From Ophioceras dolichostomum (lineage: Eukaryota > Ascomycota > Sordariomycetes > Magnaporthales > Ophioceraceae): a stretch of DNA of 64,000 nt. The stretch covers positions 62,001 through 126,000 of the forward strand of contig PYST01000027.1 in assembly GCA_003049485.1 (NCBI GenBank). Reading direction: 5' to 3'. The notes beneath the pieces were generated by a model that was not told the DNA's origin, searched no databases, and saw nothing but the letters and a program-made list of their open reading frames with translations. Within the stretch, counting starts at the first letter, position 1. Every line of letters starts with the position of its first letter. Both the position numbers and the translations under genes were made by a program. Of the stretch, positions 35,881 through 47,453 are shown piece after piece.

Positions 35881-37470
35881 ATGGCTTCACCAACGCTCGA
35901 GGCGATATTCAGCCTACCATCCACATCACTATTCGCCTTTCCCCCCAATCCCAACCCGCAGTACCTGCCGCCGGCGGCACCGGGCTCCGGCCGAACGGCG
36001 GCGCCGGTCCTGATCCCGGACCACATCTACCGCGCGGTCCTCGACCCCAGGGTGCCACTCACCATCGCGACGGTCTACGCCGTGACGGTCAAGTCGCTCA
36101 ACGTCTACAACAAGTCCACCGGCAAGAAGCCGTGGGCCATCAGCCAGACGCGTGCCTTCCACCTCTTTGTCGTGCTGCACAACGTCTTCCTGGCCGTCTA
36201 CTCGGCATGGACCTTCTGGGGCATGCTGGGCGCCCTGCGCCGCGGCATCGTAAGCCCCTCGGCGCCCGCGGGTCTGGCGGGGACCGTGGACAGCTTCTGC
36301 CGGCTCAGCGGCCCTCCCGGGCTCGGGAACGCCGCCTACTACAGCGAGGAGACAGACGGCTGGCAGAGCCACGCGGCCGGGGTTTCGATCACGGGTGGTG
36401 AGCCGAGCCGGACGACTCCTGGGCGCGTGTGGAACGAGGGTCTGGCGTTCTACGGCTGGATCTTCTACCTGAGCAAGTTCTACGAGGTGCTCGACACCTT
36501 CATCATCCTCGCCAAGGGCAAGCTCAGCTCGACCCTGCAGACGTACCACCACGCCGGCGCCATGATGTGCATGTGGGCTGGCATGCGGTACATGAGCGCG
36601 CCGATCTGGATGTTCGCCTTTGTCAACTCCGGGATCCATGCGCTGATGGTAAGTGGGACCTCTCAACCCCCGAGAAGGACGCCTCTGTAGGCACCCATAG
36701 CTAACAAGCTCGTTTTTCAGTACACCTACTACACCCTCACCGCGTTCTCCATCCGGGTGCCAATCGTCGTCAAGCGCTCCTTGACCACGATGCAGATCAC
36801 CCAGTTCCTCGTCGGCGCCTCGTACGCCATGCTGCACTCGTTCGTGTCCTACACCATCCCCATCGCCGCGGCGGCCAACATGACGACTTCAACCGAGGAA
36901 GCTGGCTCGGCGGCCGCCACAACCTCCATCCAAACCGTCGCGACCGCAGCCGCAGAGCTCCTCGACAGCCTCCGAAACATGATCGCCGGCGCCATCGTCG
37001 GCAACGCTGCTGATGCCGCCTCCCCCGCCTCCGCAGGAGCCGCTGCCACCCCGCAGACGCGCCTGGTCCCCTGCATCACCACGACGGGCGAGACCTTCGC
37101 CATCTGGCTGAACGTCCTCTACCTCGCGCCCCTGACCTACCTGTTCGTCAAGTTCTTCATCACGTCGTACATCAAGCGGTCCAGCGCCGAGGCGGCCCGC
37201 TTCAAGAAGGGCACCGCCGCCCGGCGCGAGAGCAACGTGACCCTCGCCGAGAAGGCCGGATGGGACGCCGCGCGCAGCATGGAGAGGGAGGTGTACGGCG
37301 AGCCCAAGGACGCGCCGAACAACAGGAAGGCGAGGGCGGCAGCAGCCTCTGCCTCTGCCTCTGCTGCTGTCCGTGCCAACGCCAACGCCAACGGTAACGG
37401 GTCCGCCAACGGGTCCGCCAGCCCTAAGAGCGGCAAGAGCGGCAGTAGGGCGAACGGTCGTAAGAGGTGA
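35881..37470 (+). CDS. ELO-family fatty acid elongase (3-ketoacyl-CoA synthase)
   Basis: Condenses malonyl-CoA with acyl-CoA in the endoplasmic reticulum membrane as the first step of very-long-chain fatty acid elongation. Exons are 35881-36648 and 36721-37470 (505 aa); the 72-nt intron (GTAAGT...TTCAG) is phase 0. The ELO signatures are present: KFYEVLDTFIILAKGK (about residues 199-214) and the histidine box in LQTYHHAGAM (H223, H224), with MTM-type helices before and after. The reading frame is open upstream, but the ATG at 35881 has a good context (CACAATGG) and gives a typical N-terminus. The protein is longer than yeast Elo1-3 (310-350 aa) because of an inserted loop around residues 120-185 and a low-complexity Ala/Ser/Asn/Gly tail ending in basic residues. 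Chain-length specificity cannot be read from the sequence. Confidence 0.9.
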
Positions 37471-39092
37471 TTTCGCACTCGCACACGCATGCGCAAGGGC
37501 GCGCCATCCCATAGTACTACTGCAAAAACCAACGAGAGAGGCGCAAAATCTGCCGGACGCCGCGGCTGTGCGTCGAGAGAGAGAGGAGTTCCTCCCTGTT
37601 CGGGCGGAAGGATGGACTGGGTGATTGGATAGCTCCGGAGCGGGCACGGGACATAGAGTAGAGGAAGGGGGAGATCCTTTTCATCATACCGATCATCCCA
37701 CCAACCAAGCCGCCAAGTCCGACGTAGCCGGTTTCGCATGTACATATTACTTTCCCTTTTTTTTCCCGCTATTATTTTTTCTCGGCACTCATCACATATT
37801 CTTCATCAATAGGTAGGTAGTTAGGGGTTGGGATGGGCGGGCAACAGAGTCGGTTCGGAGAGTCTAGAGGGCAACGGATTTGCCGTTCGGTGCTAAAAAC
37901 TAGGAGTCAATGGTAGAGACAAAGAGAGAGAACTGTCAGGGACACAAAATAATGATGTGAGCCAAAGTTAAACAAGTGAGTCGTTGGTGATGGCCTCTGT
38001 GATGATGCCGGACGTCTCGGCGTGATGGGAGTCGAGTCACAAATTACTAAGTATTTTCGGCTCAAGTCTCGTCAAGGCTGCCACAGTCCAGTACATACAT
38101 GCAAGTCATCGAAAATACACGAAAGATTTCTCTCTCTCTCAAAGTCTTTCGTCTACTATTCCATTGTCTCCGAGGCCTCCTTCCCTCTCGCCCAGAGTCC
38201 GGCGGCGCAGAACACTAAAGATGTCCAGGTGATCGCAGCGCACCACAGCCAAAGCTGCACGAGAAGAAAGGGAAGGAAGAAAAGACTCATGGGGCAGACA
38301 ACCTATATGTACGTAGGCGCTACCTGGTGGCATCCAGAAAGAAGCCAGGGGAATCTGAGCTAAAGACAAATATCCGCGCCCAGGGGATAAGAACGTTTGG
38401 TTGGGGTGAGGGAGGTGAAAAACAGGGGAAGAAAATCGCTCTCAAGATGCTGCCACCGCCGTCATGCTGTCCGAAGAAAAACCCTGGCGCATACGATATA
38501 AAAAATAAGAAAGGAAACCACCCAGCTGAAAGGGAAAAGAGAAGTGCTGAAGGTCGGAAATCGCTTGCTATAAAGAGGAATAGAAAGCCGGGCCGCGACA
38601 TTAAAAAACAAGTTGGCTGAAAAAAGGGCGCGCAAATTTCGTCGGGATCCGCGGGGGGTTGGTTTGTGATGGTATCCTAACTTCCGCTGCCCGTATATAT
38701 AAGGTCATCATCGAAGGAAATCGCATCAATTCCATGGGTTGAAATCGAGAAGATTGAGAGAGCAGAACCACCCAGTGTATGTATCCATCCTTCTATGACC
38801 AGCGGAGTAAACAGTACGCCAAAGGAAAATAAATGCCTGGCAACATGGAGGTAAATAGTAAACCGACCGACGAAAGAAGTCCGGCAGTTTGCTCGACGCA
38901 GCCGCGAGTTGGGGTTTGGTAGGGTATATAAGAGAAGGTATAGGCCAAGAAGCCGTATCCTTCCTTTCCTTCTTCTCTGCCGGAGATGTCTATTTCTTTG
39001 CGGAGGGGTTTTGTCGGTCTCGGTGTGAGGGTTCTTCCGAATGGTGTCGACGTCACCCTCTTCTCTCTCTTCTCTCTCTCGCTCTCCTCTCT
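37471..39092. other. Intergenic: elongase 3' region
   Basis: 1.6 kb of convergent 3' flank. AT-rich with short purine and pyrimidine runs; no gene recognised. The adjoining 39093-39434 is treated separately because it looks coding. Confidence 0.55.
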
Positions 39093-39434
39093 CTAGTCGT
39101 GAACGAAAAAGCAGGGAAAGGTATACGCAGCGGCCGTGGTGGTCATAGTCGTCGTAAATCGTAGCACGTTCGCAAGGACGCGCCTGGGGAGGTCCAGGCG
39201 CCTCGCTCGCAGCTCCTTCTGCTTCTCGAGCAGATCCTGTCTATCCTTCTCCCGCTTCTGCTCGTCGGTCATCATGACCGGCAGCCGGAACTTGGCGCGA
39301 TTGCCCTCGCCCCCAACAATCGGATCGGCGTCGACCCTCATGTTGAAGCTGTACATCGGCCGGGAGTTCTCAATGGTGTCGTCGTCAGGGAAGAGGCAGC
39401 CGCCGGGTAATGGGTCGGGTAGGAAGCCGTCCAC
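39093..39434 (-). other. Coding-like in-frame extension after the FYVE gene stop
   Basis: Directly after the TAG of the FYVE gene (39437-39435) the same frame stays open for 113 codons to a stop at 39095-39093. The first 90 or so codons have strong G/C third-position preference and a protein-like content (VDGFLPDPLPGG, PDDDTIENSRPMYSFNMR, then a charged helix rich in EKQKELRARR). After LANVLRF the composition becomes Thr-rich and less convincing. It could be a readthrough extension, an alternative 3' exon (TTCTAG before GTGGAC is a good acceptor), or the tail of a longer ancestral protein cut by a recent stop. Confidence 0.55.
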
Positions 39435-40560
39435 CTAGAACGTGCTCCAGTTCCAGTCCCTCGGGACGCTCTGCGCCACATCCGCCTGGAGCTTCGGATT
39501 ATTGCTGCTGTCGTGCGGAGCTTCGAGTGAGATGGTCGATGTGACCATCGCAGGTGACGTGATGGTAGGGCTGGTCGGCGCCGTCGAGGCCACGCCGAAA
39601 TTCGAGGAGGTCGCCGTCGTCACGCTAGAGGCCGAGGCGCCAGTGGCAGGCCGCGTGGAGGACGTGTCGCTTGAGGCCGCGCTGCTGGTGCGCGCCCGCC
39701 AGAGCTTAAACTCGTTGAAGCAGAAGTCGCATGCGCGGCTCAGCAGACCTCGTGGGTTGTATTGCGCCTCCTCGTCGAGTGGGATCAGGGCCGAGGAGTG
39801 GTAGTCGCAGAAGATGTTGCCACAACGGCGGCAGTGGTGGCGACGCGTGAAGTAACCGAACTGCCGTGTACATGAGGGGTCGTCGCACATGGTAGACTTC
39901 AGATCATCCTGTGAGTAAATAACAACAGGTCAGTCGATCATGCATTGCTGGAATGGTCGGAAGGGGGTTCGCGCCGGAGCCCTTCATCACGGTGATTCGT
40001 GAATGACGACACGGCAACGATCCCCCGAGAAATGAGAATGTGGCCGCTTCTGGCACACGATCGGAATGTGTCCAACTCACCTTCCAGTGCTTGCGCGTGG
40101 GCGGCGCCGTAACCTGGGGAAAGCGGTCCGGGTCGAGCTCGGGATCTACGGCCTTGCTACTGTCACCAGTAGATCTGCGGCTCAGTCGTCCAATTCCGAT
40201 CGCACCCAGTCCGGTAATTTGGTGGATGAAGCTGGGGCTAGGCCGACAGGTGGTCGCACTGCTGGAGACGTCCTCGCTGGTCTCGACTTCTGGTGGAGGC
40301 TCTTTCGAAGGGAACTCATTGGGTCGCAGGGCGGCGGGCATGAAGATAGGGCGGGGCTGACGCGTGTGGAACGGCTTGCGGGATCCTGGGGGAGAGTTTC
40401 TTTTCATGACATTCGGCGGCGAAATCTGCGGGTTGTATTGCGACTGATACGCCGTGGCGGGTTGGGCGGCCGGCTGCGATGGCTGTTGGAAAAAGTGGTT
40501 TTGCAAGTGGTTTTGCGAGGGATCGGGTAGTCGCGGCATGATGAAGTCGGCCGCAGCCAT
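39435..40560 (-). CDS. FYVE zinc-finger protein
   Basis: Probably binds phosphatidylinositol 3-phosphate on endosomal or vacuolar membranes. Exons are 40560-40081 and 39908-39435 (317 aa); the 172-nt intron (GTGAGT...CACAG) is phase 0. Residues 1-155 are Pro/Ser/Gln-rich and disordered. The FYVE domain (about 157-230) keeps all three signatures: WKDD (WxxD), RRHHCRRCG, and RACDFC in place of RVC, with cysteine pairs beginning CDDPSC. A Ser/Thr-rich tail follows, ending DWNWSTF. The start at 40560 (MAAADFIMPR) is preferred over an upstream in-frame ATG at 40827, whose extra sequence looks untranslated. It resembles small FYVE proteins of filamentous fungi; I do not assign a named orthologue. 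The in-frame open sequence after its stop is described separately. Confidence 0.87.
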
Positions 40561-43500
40561 GATTTCTTTTTGAGGCAGGAGTGCGCCTGGTTGGTGGTTT
40601 GGTAGAATTTGATTACGAAAACGTGAGAAGTCGCTTTTTCGCAAGACGACAGTGGGGAAGTCGTCGAGGAAAGAAGTAGGGGAGGGGTTGGGAGGAGGTG
40701 GTGAGTCGTGAATGAGGAATGAGGGCGGAGGAGGGCGGAGGAAGGAGGAAAGCAGGAGGTTTGTAAGTCGGCGGAGTAGACTAGATGCCGCAGCGGCGAT
40801 ACGCACGCGACCGACGCCGAGAGACAAAGCGCCAAGCAGTGGCGACGGTTGTACACTCTCCGAAGCGATTGTCGCACGGGGCTATGAAATCAACAGACTA
40901 TTAAATGCCTGTAGACTCACGGAGCGTCCACACGTAGGTGATATGGAAAGGTGAAGGTGGCAATTGGGGGGGGGAAGGTTCGAGGAAGAAGGGCAACGAG
41001 GCGGGCAGTGATGAAGGGTCGCATTCAATTGCTCTGGAGGCGATTGGACGAGCCCGGGCCGTTATCAGAAATGTGGAGAAGGTAGCAAAGACGCGGGAGA
41101 GGTTGGAGTAATTTCACGTGCATGCGTGGACGGGCGGGCAACTTCGATCCGTCCGGCCGTTCAGCCTCGATTTGAGGAAAGAGAGAAGAAATGGCGGCCA
41201 GCTGAGTCTGTTGATGGAAGGATATGAAGGAGAAGCGTTTTGGTTGAGAAGAAGAATTGAGAAGGAGAATGCGTTGCTGTCAATGGGAGAGGAGACACAG
41301 CTTAAACGAAGAAGCAAGTGCTGGAGAGGGGCAGAATATCCATTACAAGTGCGAGTACCACACACCTGCAGGCGACGGATGGCTTCTTTTTCAGACAGTT
41401 ACTACTACAGCACTGCCAACCTGGAGCCTACTGTTTAGGTAGATACATTGGGTACATGCAACACGCCGCCACTCTCCTTGCTTTTCCTTCCCCTCGCCTG
41501 CTCGGAAGCCGATCATTTTTCGTCTCTCTGGGTAGTGTGGGCTCTTTCATTTTAGCGCATTCGGCGCTGGACCCTGGCGCCGGAGCGCAGTGTCGGAACT
41601 CGAGGGCGGTGTGGCTGATCGACAGCGATGCCCAGCATTGAATATTGGAGGGAGACATGGTTCCCCAGCGTGCGACAAACTCCCTGGGGCGTGCTGGGTT
41701 GCTATCGGGCGCCCAATTACCCAAACGAGCTAAGCCCGTCTTGCCGGGCTGCGGCTTGCCCAGCCGGGGGCGCCGCCTATCTCCTGAAAGTGAGCTGACG
41801 ATCGAGAACGACCGTTGCGGGCGTTGGAATCGATAAGGAGAGCGAAGGGCCTGGACCGATCGACATGATGCAATGGCTTCGCACCCACGGCACCTTGAAC
41901 CATCGCGATCATGATCAACGACGATTTGCGCTGTTGAAACCGGGACGGGATTCCTTTTGCAGTCGCCGTGAGGGTGATCGAGGGTGGGAGATTGTGGCTC
42001 GACTCATCAACATTATTTGCTTTGCTCTACAACTAGCTCCCACTCTCAGCCGCTGTCGCTCCCGTTCTTTACTTCTATGTATAGCTTCCTTTGTCCCTCC
42101 TCGATCCCTCATCGTTATTGCTCCATATATTCGAAATTCGTGTCCCATATCCGCCCGGAAAGTCCTGCAGGTCTCTCATACAAGGCCGGGCGGATGCTTC
42201 GCGAATCAGAGCAGCCAAAATTGCGATATTTCGACTTCGTCTCGCCGGGCAACGTTTTAGTTGCCCACCTCCGCTGACTCGAACCCCAAATCCAGGAGAA
42301 AGCTTGATACATTCAGGCACCGCCCACTGGAGTCTCCAACCTGCAATACCCTCTCTGCTGTAGTCCCTCATCATCCCCCACCCCCACCCTCGCTTTCTTT
42401 GACGTCGCCACTCTCCTCCTAAGAGCCCAAGTTCCAAAGCCTCGCCTCTCTGGTTCCGCACCCAAAGCGTCAATGAAGTTGATTCATCACTTATCAAGTT
42501 TGTTTGTTTTTTCGTCGGTTTATTCGCCACTGGCTTCCGTCAGCCTCGACACATTGTCCGTCTCGGTACCTCCTGCTAGCTGCCGCAACGTGAGTCAGTC
42601 GTCTTATCTTGTGCTGCAATCAATCCCCAGGCTTTCTCATTGGCCATTCCATCGTAATAAGGAAAGCAAAAGGTTGGAAAGGCGGCGGGACGTCCCTCCC
42701 ACTTCCCTCCCTCACACGAAATGGGGCATGGACCTGAGCCATTCCGGGGACGGACATTCACGTGCCCACCGTGTGGTCTCAACGGACCGTTTTGACAGCG
42801 CAACCGGGTTCCATTCGTCTGTTGTCAGTGTGACTTCCCCGTACCATTGCGTCCACATCAGAGAGTTGTCGAGGCCTAACGAAAGCCAGCAACACCTTGT
42901 CTTTGAGATGAGAGTCCGCGCAATTGTTACGGCTTGGTCTCTTTTTTTTCTTTCTCTTCCGTTTTTCCCTCACCAGTGTCACTGAGTCGTCAGCTCTTCC
43001 TCCTTTGTTCGCATGGAATGTCCCCATTCGGGTCCCAGCAATTGGTTTTTGCGGAGTAAATTACTTGCGAAAATTGATTGGCCTGCATGAAACTCTCTTA
43101 TCTTTCGACCAGGATTCGCCCCGTCATCAACCCAAGCAATCCATGGATGCAGTTCCTCGAGCCGGGATGACGTTGCAGCGAGACATTCCGCGTTCAGGCT
43201 GGTTCAAAAGGTTCAAAAAGACGCACGGATGTTTCGCCGACCTCCGTCGTCGCTCGCCGACTTGGCCGTGATGCCAAGGGTCCAATGGGAACTGTCGGAT
43301 TGGACATCACCACCCAATTGGGCTTGCCTGCGACCCGTAGACCGACATCGGACTGTGTCCGTTCTCACCGGTGTTCCGCTGCGGTGAGAAAGGTCAACTG
43401 ACCTCAGGTGTCCTTAAGCTAGCAGCTACTAATTCCGCACGTCATGGAGGATCACTGGTAACCAGATGGTGGGTTGGTCGGCCGTTGCACTTGGAAATCC

Positions 43501-43973
43501 GGGTTCTCGCATTGGTGTGCCGGATCGAGGATCCCGTTGTCCTGTTCAGTCAAATCCGGTGTTTGGTCCCTCGGCGGCGCCCTTTGTAGGAACTCGGTGT
43601 GATGAAGAATGCGGAATTGGGACTTCGAAGGAGGAGTCAAGGTTGGCGCTAATTACCTACCTACCTAGCTAACAGTTACCGCTTCAGGGAGCTGCCCAGC
43701 AGCTATCGACATCGCTCAGCGCATGGTACCACATTAACAATGCGCGAGTGGAGAGGCCCAGCTGTCGAGGCCTCTCAGCCGTGGTCCAGACATTGACGGC
43801 GGCGAAAAAAGGGGGTGAGGGGCAAGTGATGATGGCCGGCCTCCCGGCCAGAACTCGAGGCAAGAGGCAAAAAGACGATACTGCAGGTGCGACAGAGGGA
43901 GACCAGCAGTCGTTTTCCACGGCTTACAGTAGATACGAGGTGTACACAACAACAGGCATACAACATGCTGATT
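40561..43973. other. Intergenic: FYVE gene upstream region
   Basis: 3.4 kb between the start of the FYVE gene and the 3' end of cnxABC. Several short open frames (for example 41118-41438, 42473-42985) lack domains, codon bias and splice structure. It probably holds the FYVE promoter/leader and cnxABC 3' flank; no gene called. Confidence 0.5.
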
Positions 43974-46492
43974 TCATCCTTGAATCTTCTCCTTCTTCCC
44001 CTCAACCCACCTCCCACTCTTGCCTCCCTCCTTAAGCACCACCCTCAACCCCTCCACCCTCATCCCCTTATCCACCGCCTTGCACATGTCATAAACCGTG
44101 AGCGCCGCGGCGCTTGCCGCCGTCAGCGCCTCCATCTCCACCCCGGTCTTGCCGTCGCACTCGACCGTGGCGCGGATCTCCACCCTAGGCACCCCCGGCC
44201 CTGGCTGTCCCGGCTCTGGCTGTCCCACCGCCGCCAACCCGTCGTCATCACTGTCCCGGCCGAGGAACACATCAAGCTCGACGCCAACGTGGGACAGCGC
44301 GATGGGGTGGCACAGCGGGATGAGGTCGGGCGTCCGCTTGGCGGCCATGATGCCCGCCACGCGCGCCACGCCCAGCACGTCGCCTTTGGCCATCTGGTTC
44401 TCACGCACCAGCCGCGCGGCTGTGGGGTCGCTGAAGACCACCGTGCAAGTGGCGGTTGCGACTCGTGATGTCACCTGTTTGGCCGATATAGAGACCATAT
44501 GCGCCGATCCGGACGGGGAGACGTGGGTCAGTTTTGGCGGCGCGTCTTTGTTATGGCTGCTGCTGCTGCTGCTGTTGCGCTCTTGGTTGCTCTTCGGGTA
44601 CTCGTCGTCAACGCGGTCGTCTGCCTTGCGGTTCGAGCTCCTCCTACTCCTACCGCAGGAGCTTACAGAGAAGAGCCGAATCCCGGAAGGAAGTGACTGT
44701 GGGGTCGTTGGCGCGTGGGAAGCCAGTAACTCCCAAGGCGCCATGCCCGGTCGTATTCTCCAAGGAAAGCCCCCAGACGCATTATTACTCTGCTGGAGCC
44801 GGTTTCGAAGCGAGGTGATGGTGTCTAGGTAGTAATCAAGAAACGATGAAATCCACCGTCCACTTAGCCAAAGCCCTTCCAAAAAAAAAAAAACCGAGAC
44901 AGAAAACCCAGAACGCTATGTGATTGCCATATACGCACCGGTTGGTAGAGTCGTCGCCGTATGGTGACACCAAGTGATGCGAATTTCGATAAGGTTCTTC
45001 ATGCCCGCCCAATGACAGGAAAAGAGGGAGTGGCTTGTTGTTTTCACCCACCTATCAATATCATTGGGCGGTTCTTCATGTGCTCCAGCTCGCCGATGCC
45101 CGCGTGTTTTGCCTTCTTCCGCTTTACCGCCGCGCCGATGACCTCGAAGAGCTCCTGAGAGTTCGGTATCGCCAGAGGAGGGGGACACTCCTCCTCCGTT
45201 GTGTCGGCCTGCTTGCCACCATGCTGCGCAGTCAGAGCAGCTTGCGTCATCGCCTCGAGACGCGCCTCGTCGATGGGCTCCCCGCCGTTCGTCCGGCGGA
45301 GGACGTCCCGCAGCGACACCTCCGCGTCGCCGAAGAGGCAGACCTTCAGGTTCCCGTCGTTCGTGATGCGCAGCCTGTTGCAGGTGCCGCAGAAGTTGTG
45401 CGTCATGCTCGTGATGAAGCCCACCTTGCCCCTGAACCCGTCCACCTGGAACGTCTTGCTCGTGTCGTTGTGGAGGCCCGGGACGCGGCGGAGCGACGGG
45501 TGCGCGGCGCGGATGTGGTCGAGCATCTCGCCGTACGTGAACATCTTGCCCTCGCTCCAGCGGTTGCCGTCGAAGGGCATGTACTCTATGAAGCGCACCT
45601 CGAGGTCCTCGTCGCGCGTCATCTCGACGAAGGGGAGGATATCGCGGTCGTTGAGCCCCCGCATGACGACGCAGTTGATCTTGAGCCGGATGCCGGCGCC
45701 GGCGCGGTTGAGCTCGAGGATGCGGTCGATGCTCTTGCGCACGGCGTCGAGGCCCTTGCGGCGCGTCATGATCTGGAACTGCCAGGGGTCCAGCGTGTCC
45801 AGGCTGAGGTTCACGCCCGTGAGACCGGCCTCCACCATGGGCTCCAGTTTGCGGTGCAGGGTGAGGCCGTTGGTGGTCAGGCAGAGCTCGCGCAGGCCGT
45901 GGGCGCGGAGGTTGCCGATCTGGCGCATCAGCGGGACGATGTCGCGCCTGACGGTCGGCTCGCCGCCCGTGAGCCGGATCTTCGTCACGCCCTGCGACAC
46001 GAACGCCGACGACAGCAGCACGATCTCCGGCGTCGTGAGGAGCTCCCGCGGCGGCGAGAGGGGGACGCCTTCCTCAGGCATGCAGTACACGCAGCGGAGG
46101 TTGCACTTCTCCGTCAGCGAGATGCGGAGGTAGTCGTGCTGCCGGTCAAACGTGTCTGTGAGAAAGTCAGAGAATGGTTTTGCGTTCTTGATCCTCTCTC
46201 GCCGTGCTGGGAGTGACAGTCGAGTTGCTGGTTGGTCTGCGACAGGGTCTGGGACAGGGTCTGGGACGGCGTCGGTCCTCCGCGGGTGAAATCGAAGGTC
46301 CTGACTGCTGTCGGTTACTGCAGGCGATGCCGATGCCGCTGATGCCGCTGATGCCGCTGACGCCGACGCGACGCCCCTCCGCCGCGAGCCATGTCCGACA
46401 AGGCTGAGGGGGTTCGCTGCCGTGGCCCCTGGTTGGAATCGGCGAAGCGCACTGCTAGCCGACGGCGCCAAGGGCGCGATAAACCGCTTCAT
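43974..46492 (-). CDS. cnxABC: Molybdenum cofactor biosynthesis fusion protein (MoaA-MoaC, CnxABC/MOCS1)
   Basis: Makes cyclic pyranopterin monophosphate from GTP in mitochondria, step one of Moco synthesis for nitrate reductase and related enzymes. Exons are 46492-45052 and 44824-43974 (763 aa), with an intron of 227 nt. The N-terminus is an Arg/Ser/Ala presequence. The MoaA half has the radical-SAM cluster CNLRCVYC (C130, C134, C137), LTGGEPTVRRD, and the second cluster CGTC...C (C368, C371, C385). The MoaC half has LIPLCHPI and YDMCKAVDKGM with the catalytic Asp and Lys. The fusion lacks the MoaA Gly-Gly end; reading into the intron gives MILIGG-stop (45046-45044), a 482-residue MoaA-only form. 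The ATG at 46492 is the first in frame. Confidence 0.96.
44881..44893. repeat. A13 homopolymer in cnxABC intron
   Basis: Thirteen A on the plus strand, hence T13 on the transcript, lying inside the cnxABC intron about 55-70 nt upstream of its acceptor. A pyrimidine tract there could influence splicing; that is inference. Confidence 0.85.
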
Positions 46493-47453
46493 ATTCTCCC
46501 GAGACAACGGAGTCTGGAGGAAATTTCACCCCAGGAATTTAGCTTCGCTTATCTATCATCCATCTGGAGAAAGGTTCTCTTTGTAGAATGGGTCTTGCTC
46601 AAATATGTATAGGATCAGACAGTGCGAGATATTTGATGACTCAACCCTATGCATCAGTCTAGAGAATTGTATATGTGCACGATTTCGTCTTGTCTTGGGG
46701 TTGTTTTGGTTTAATATTGTTTTTCAGATTCCCGCCCGTGGCGAAATCCGTTGAGGAAGGTGGACGCTAATGCGTTGCGCCCTTCCAATCACCGAAGATG
46801 TCGACTCAAGTTCAGCTCAAACGCCGTGACCACGGAGATGCGATTTCTACCGTCCAGATGAGGGCTTTAACAAGTCGGGCATGCTTGCATGGGATTCGCA
46901 GTAAACCCCCATAAACCCACAATGGTACCACGCCCCTTATCATAAGAGGTATCTAACCCAAAACGGTCATTCAACATGTAGGATACCATATTGATATTTA
47001 GACGAGATCATATTCACGCTACATAAGAGATCATGTGGCTCCGGAGAAGTTAATGTACTTGAACGCATCATTCCCTAGGTCACAACTGAAAAAGCGCTGA
47101 GAAATCGATGGGCGCACTTCCTGCTGTGACGTCTTCAGAATGCGGGGCAGCTCACGGCTGAGGCTTGGCGTTCAGCGATCCGAAACCACTGATGAACTAG
47201 TCCCAATTGGGTAAAATGTAAACATTAGCCGCACTGCCTGCGCGTCGCATCCCCAAGCGTCAGTAGGGATATGTAAATACTCCAGGTAGGGATGCAGTTT
47301 ACCACCACCCACCCCACCTTGTTCGTGGCATATCGGCCGAGAATTGTATGTAACAACGATCTATTTTGTTCGAAGGAAGCTTCGAGTGTCGTTTGTGGAG
47401 CCAATTTCTTTGTACCTGCCCCTTTTCGGTGAACGAGGGAGGAGGATTTAAAC
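46493..47453. other. Intergenic: divergent promoter region of cnxABC and WD40 gene
   Basis: About 960 bases, AT-rich, no gene recognised. Confidence 0.6.

Noticed and set aside
40561..40827. 89-residue N-terminal extension of the FYVE protein
   Set aside because: Pro/Ser/Phe-rich with repeated CCTCC-type DNA, looks like leader; the ATG at 40560 is better.
45044..45051. Treating the MoaA half and MoaC half of cnxABC as two separate genes
   Set aside because: A good GT-AG intron joins them in frame, and fungal MoaA-MoaC fusion is well known; the GG-stop form is better seen as an isoform.
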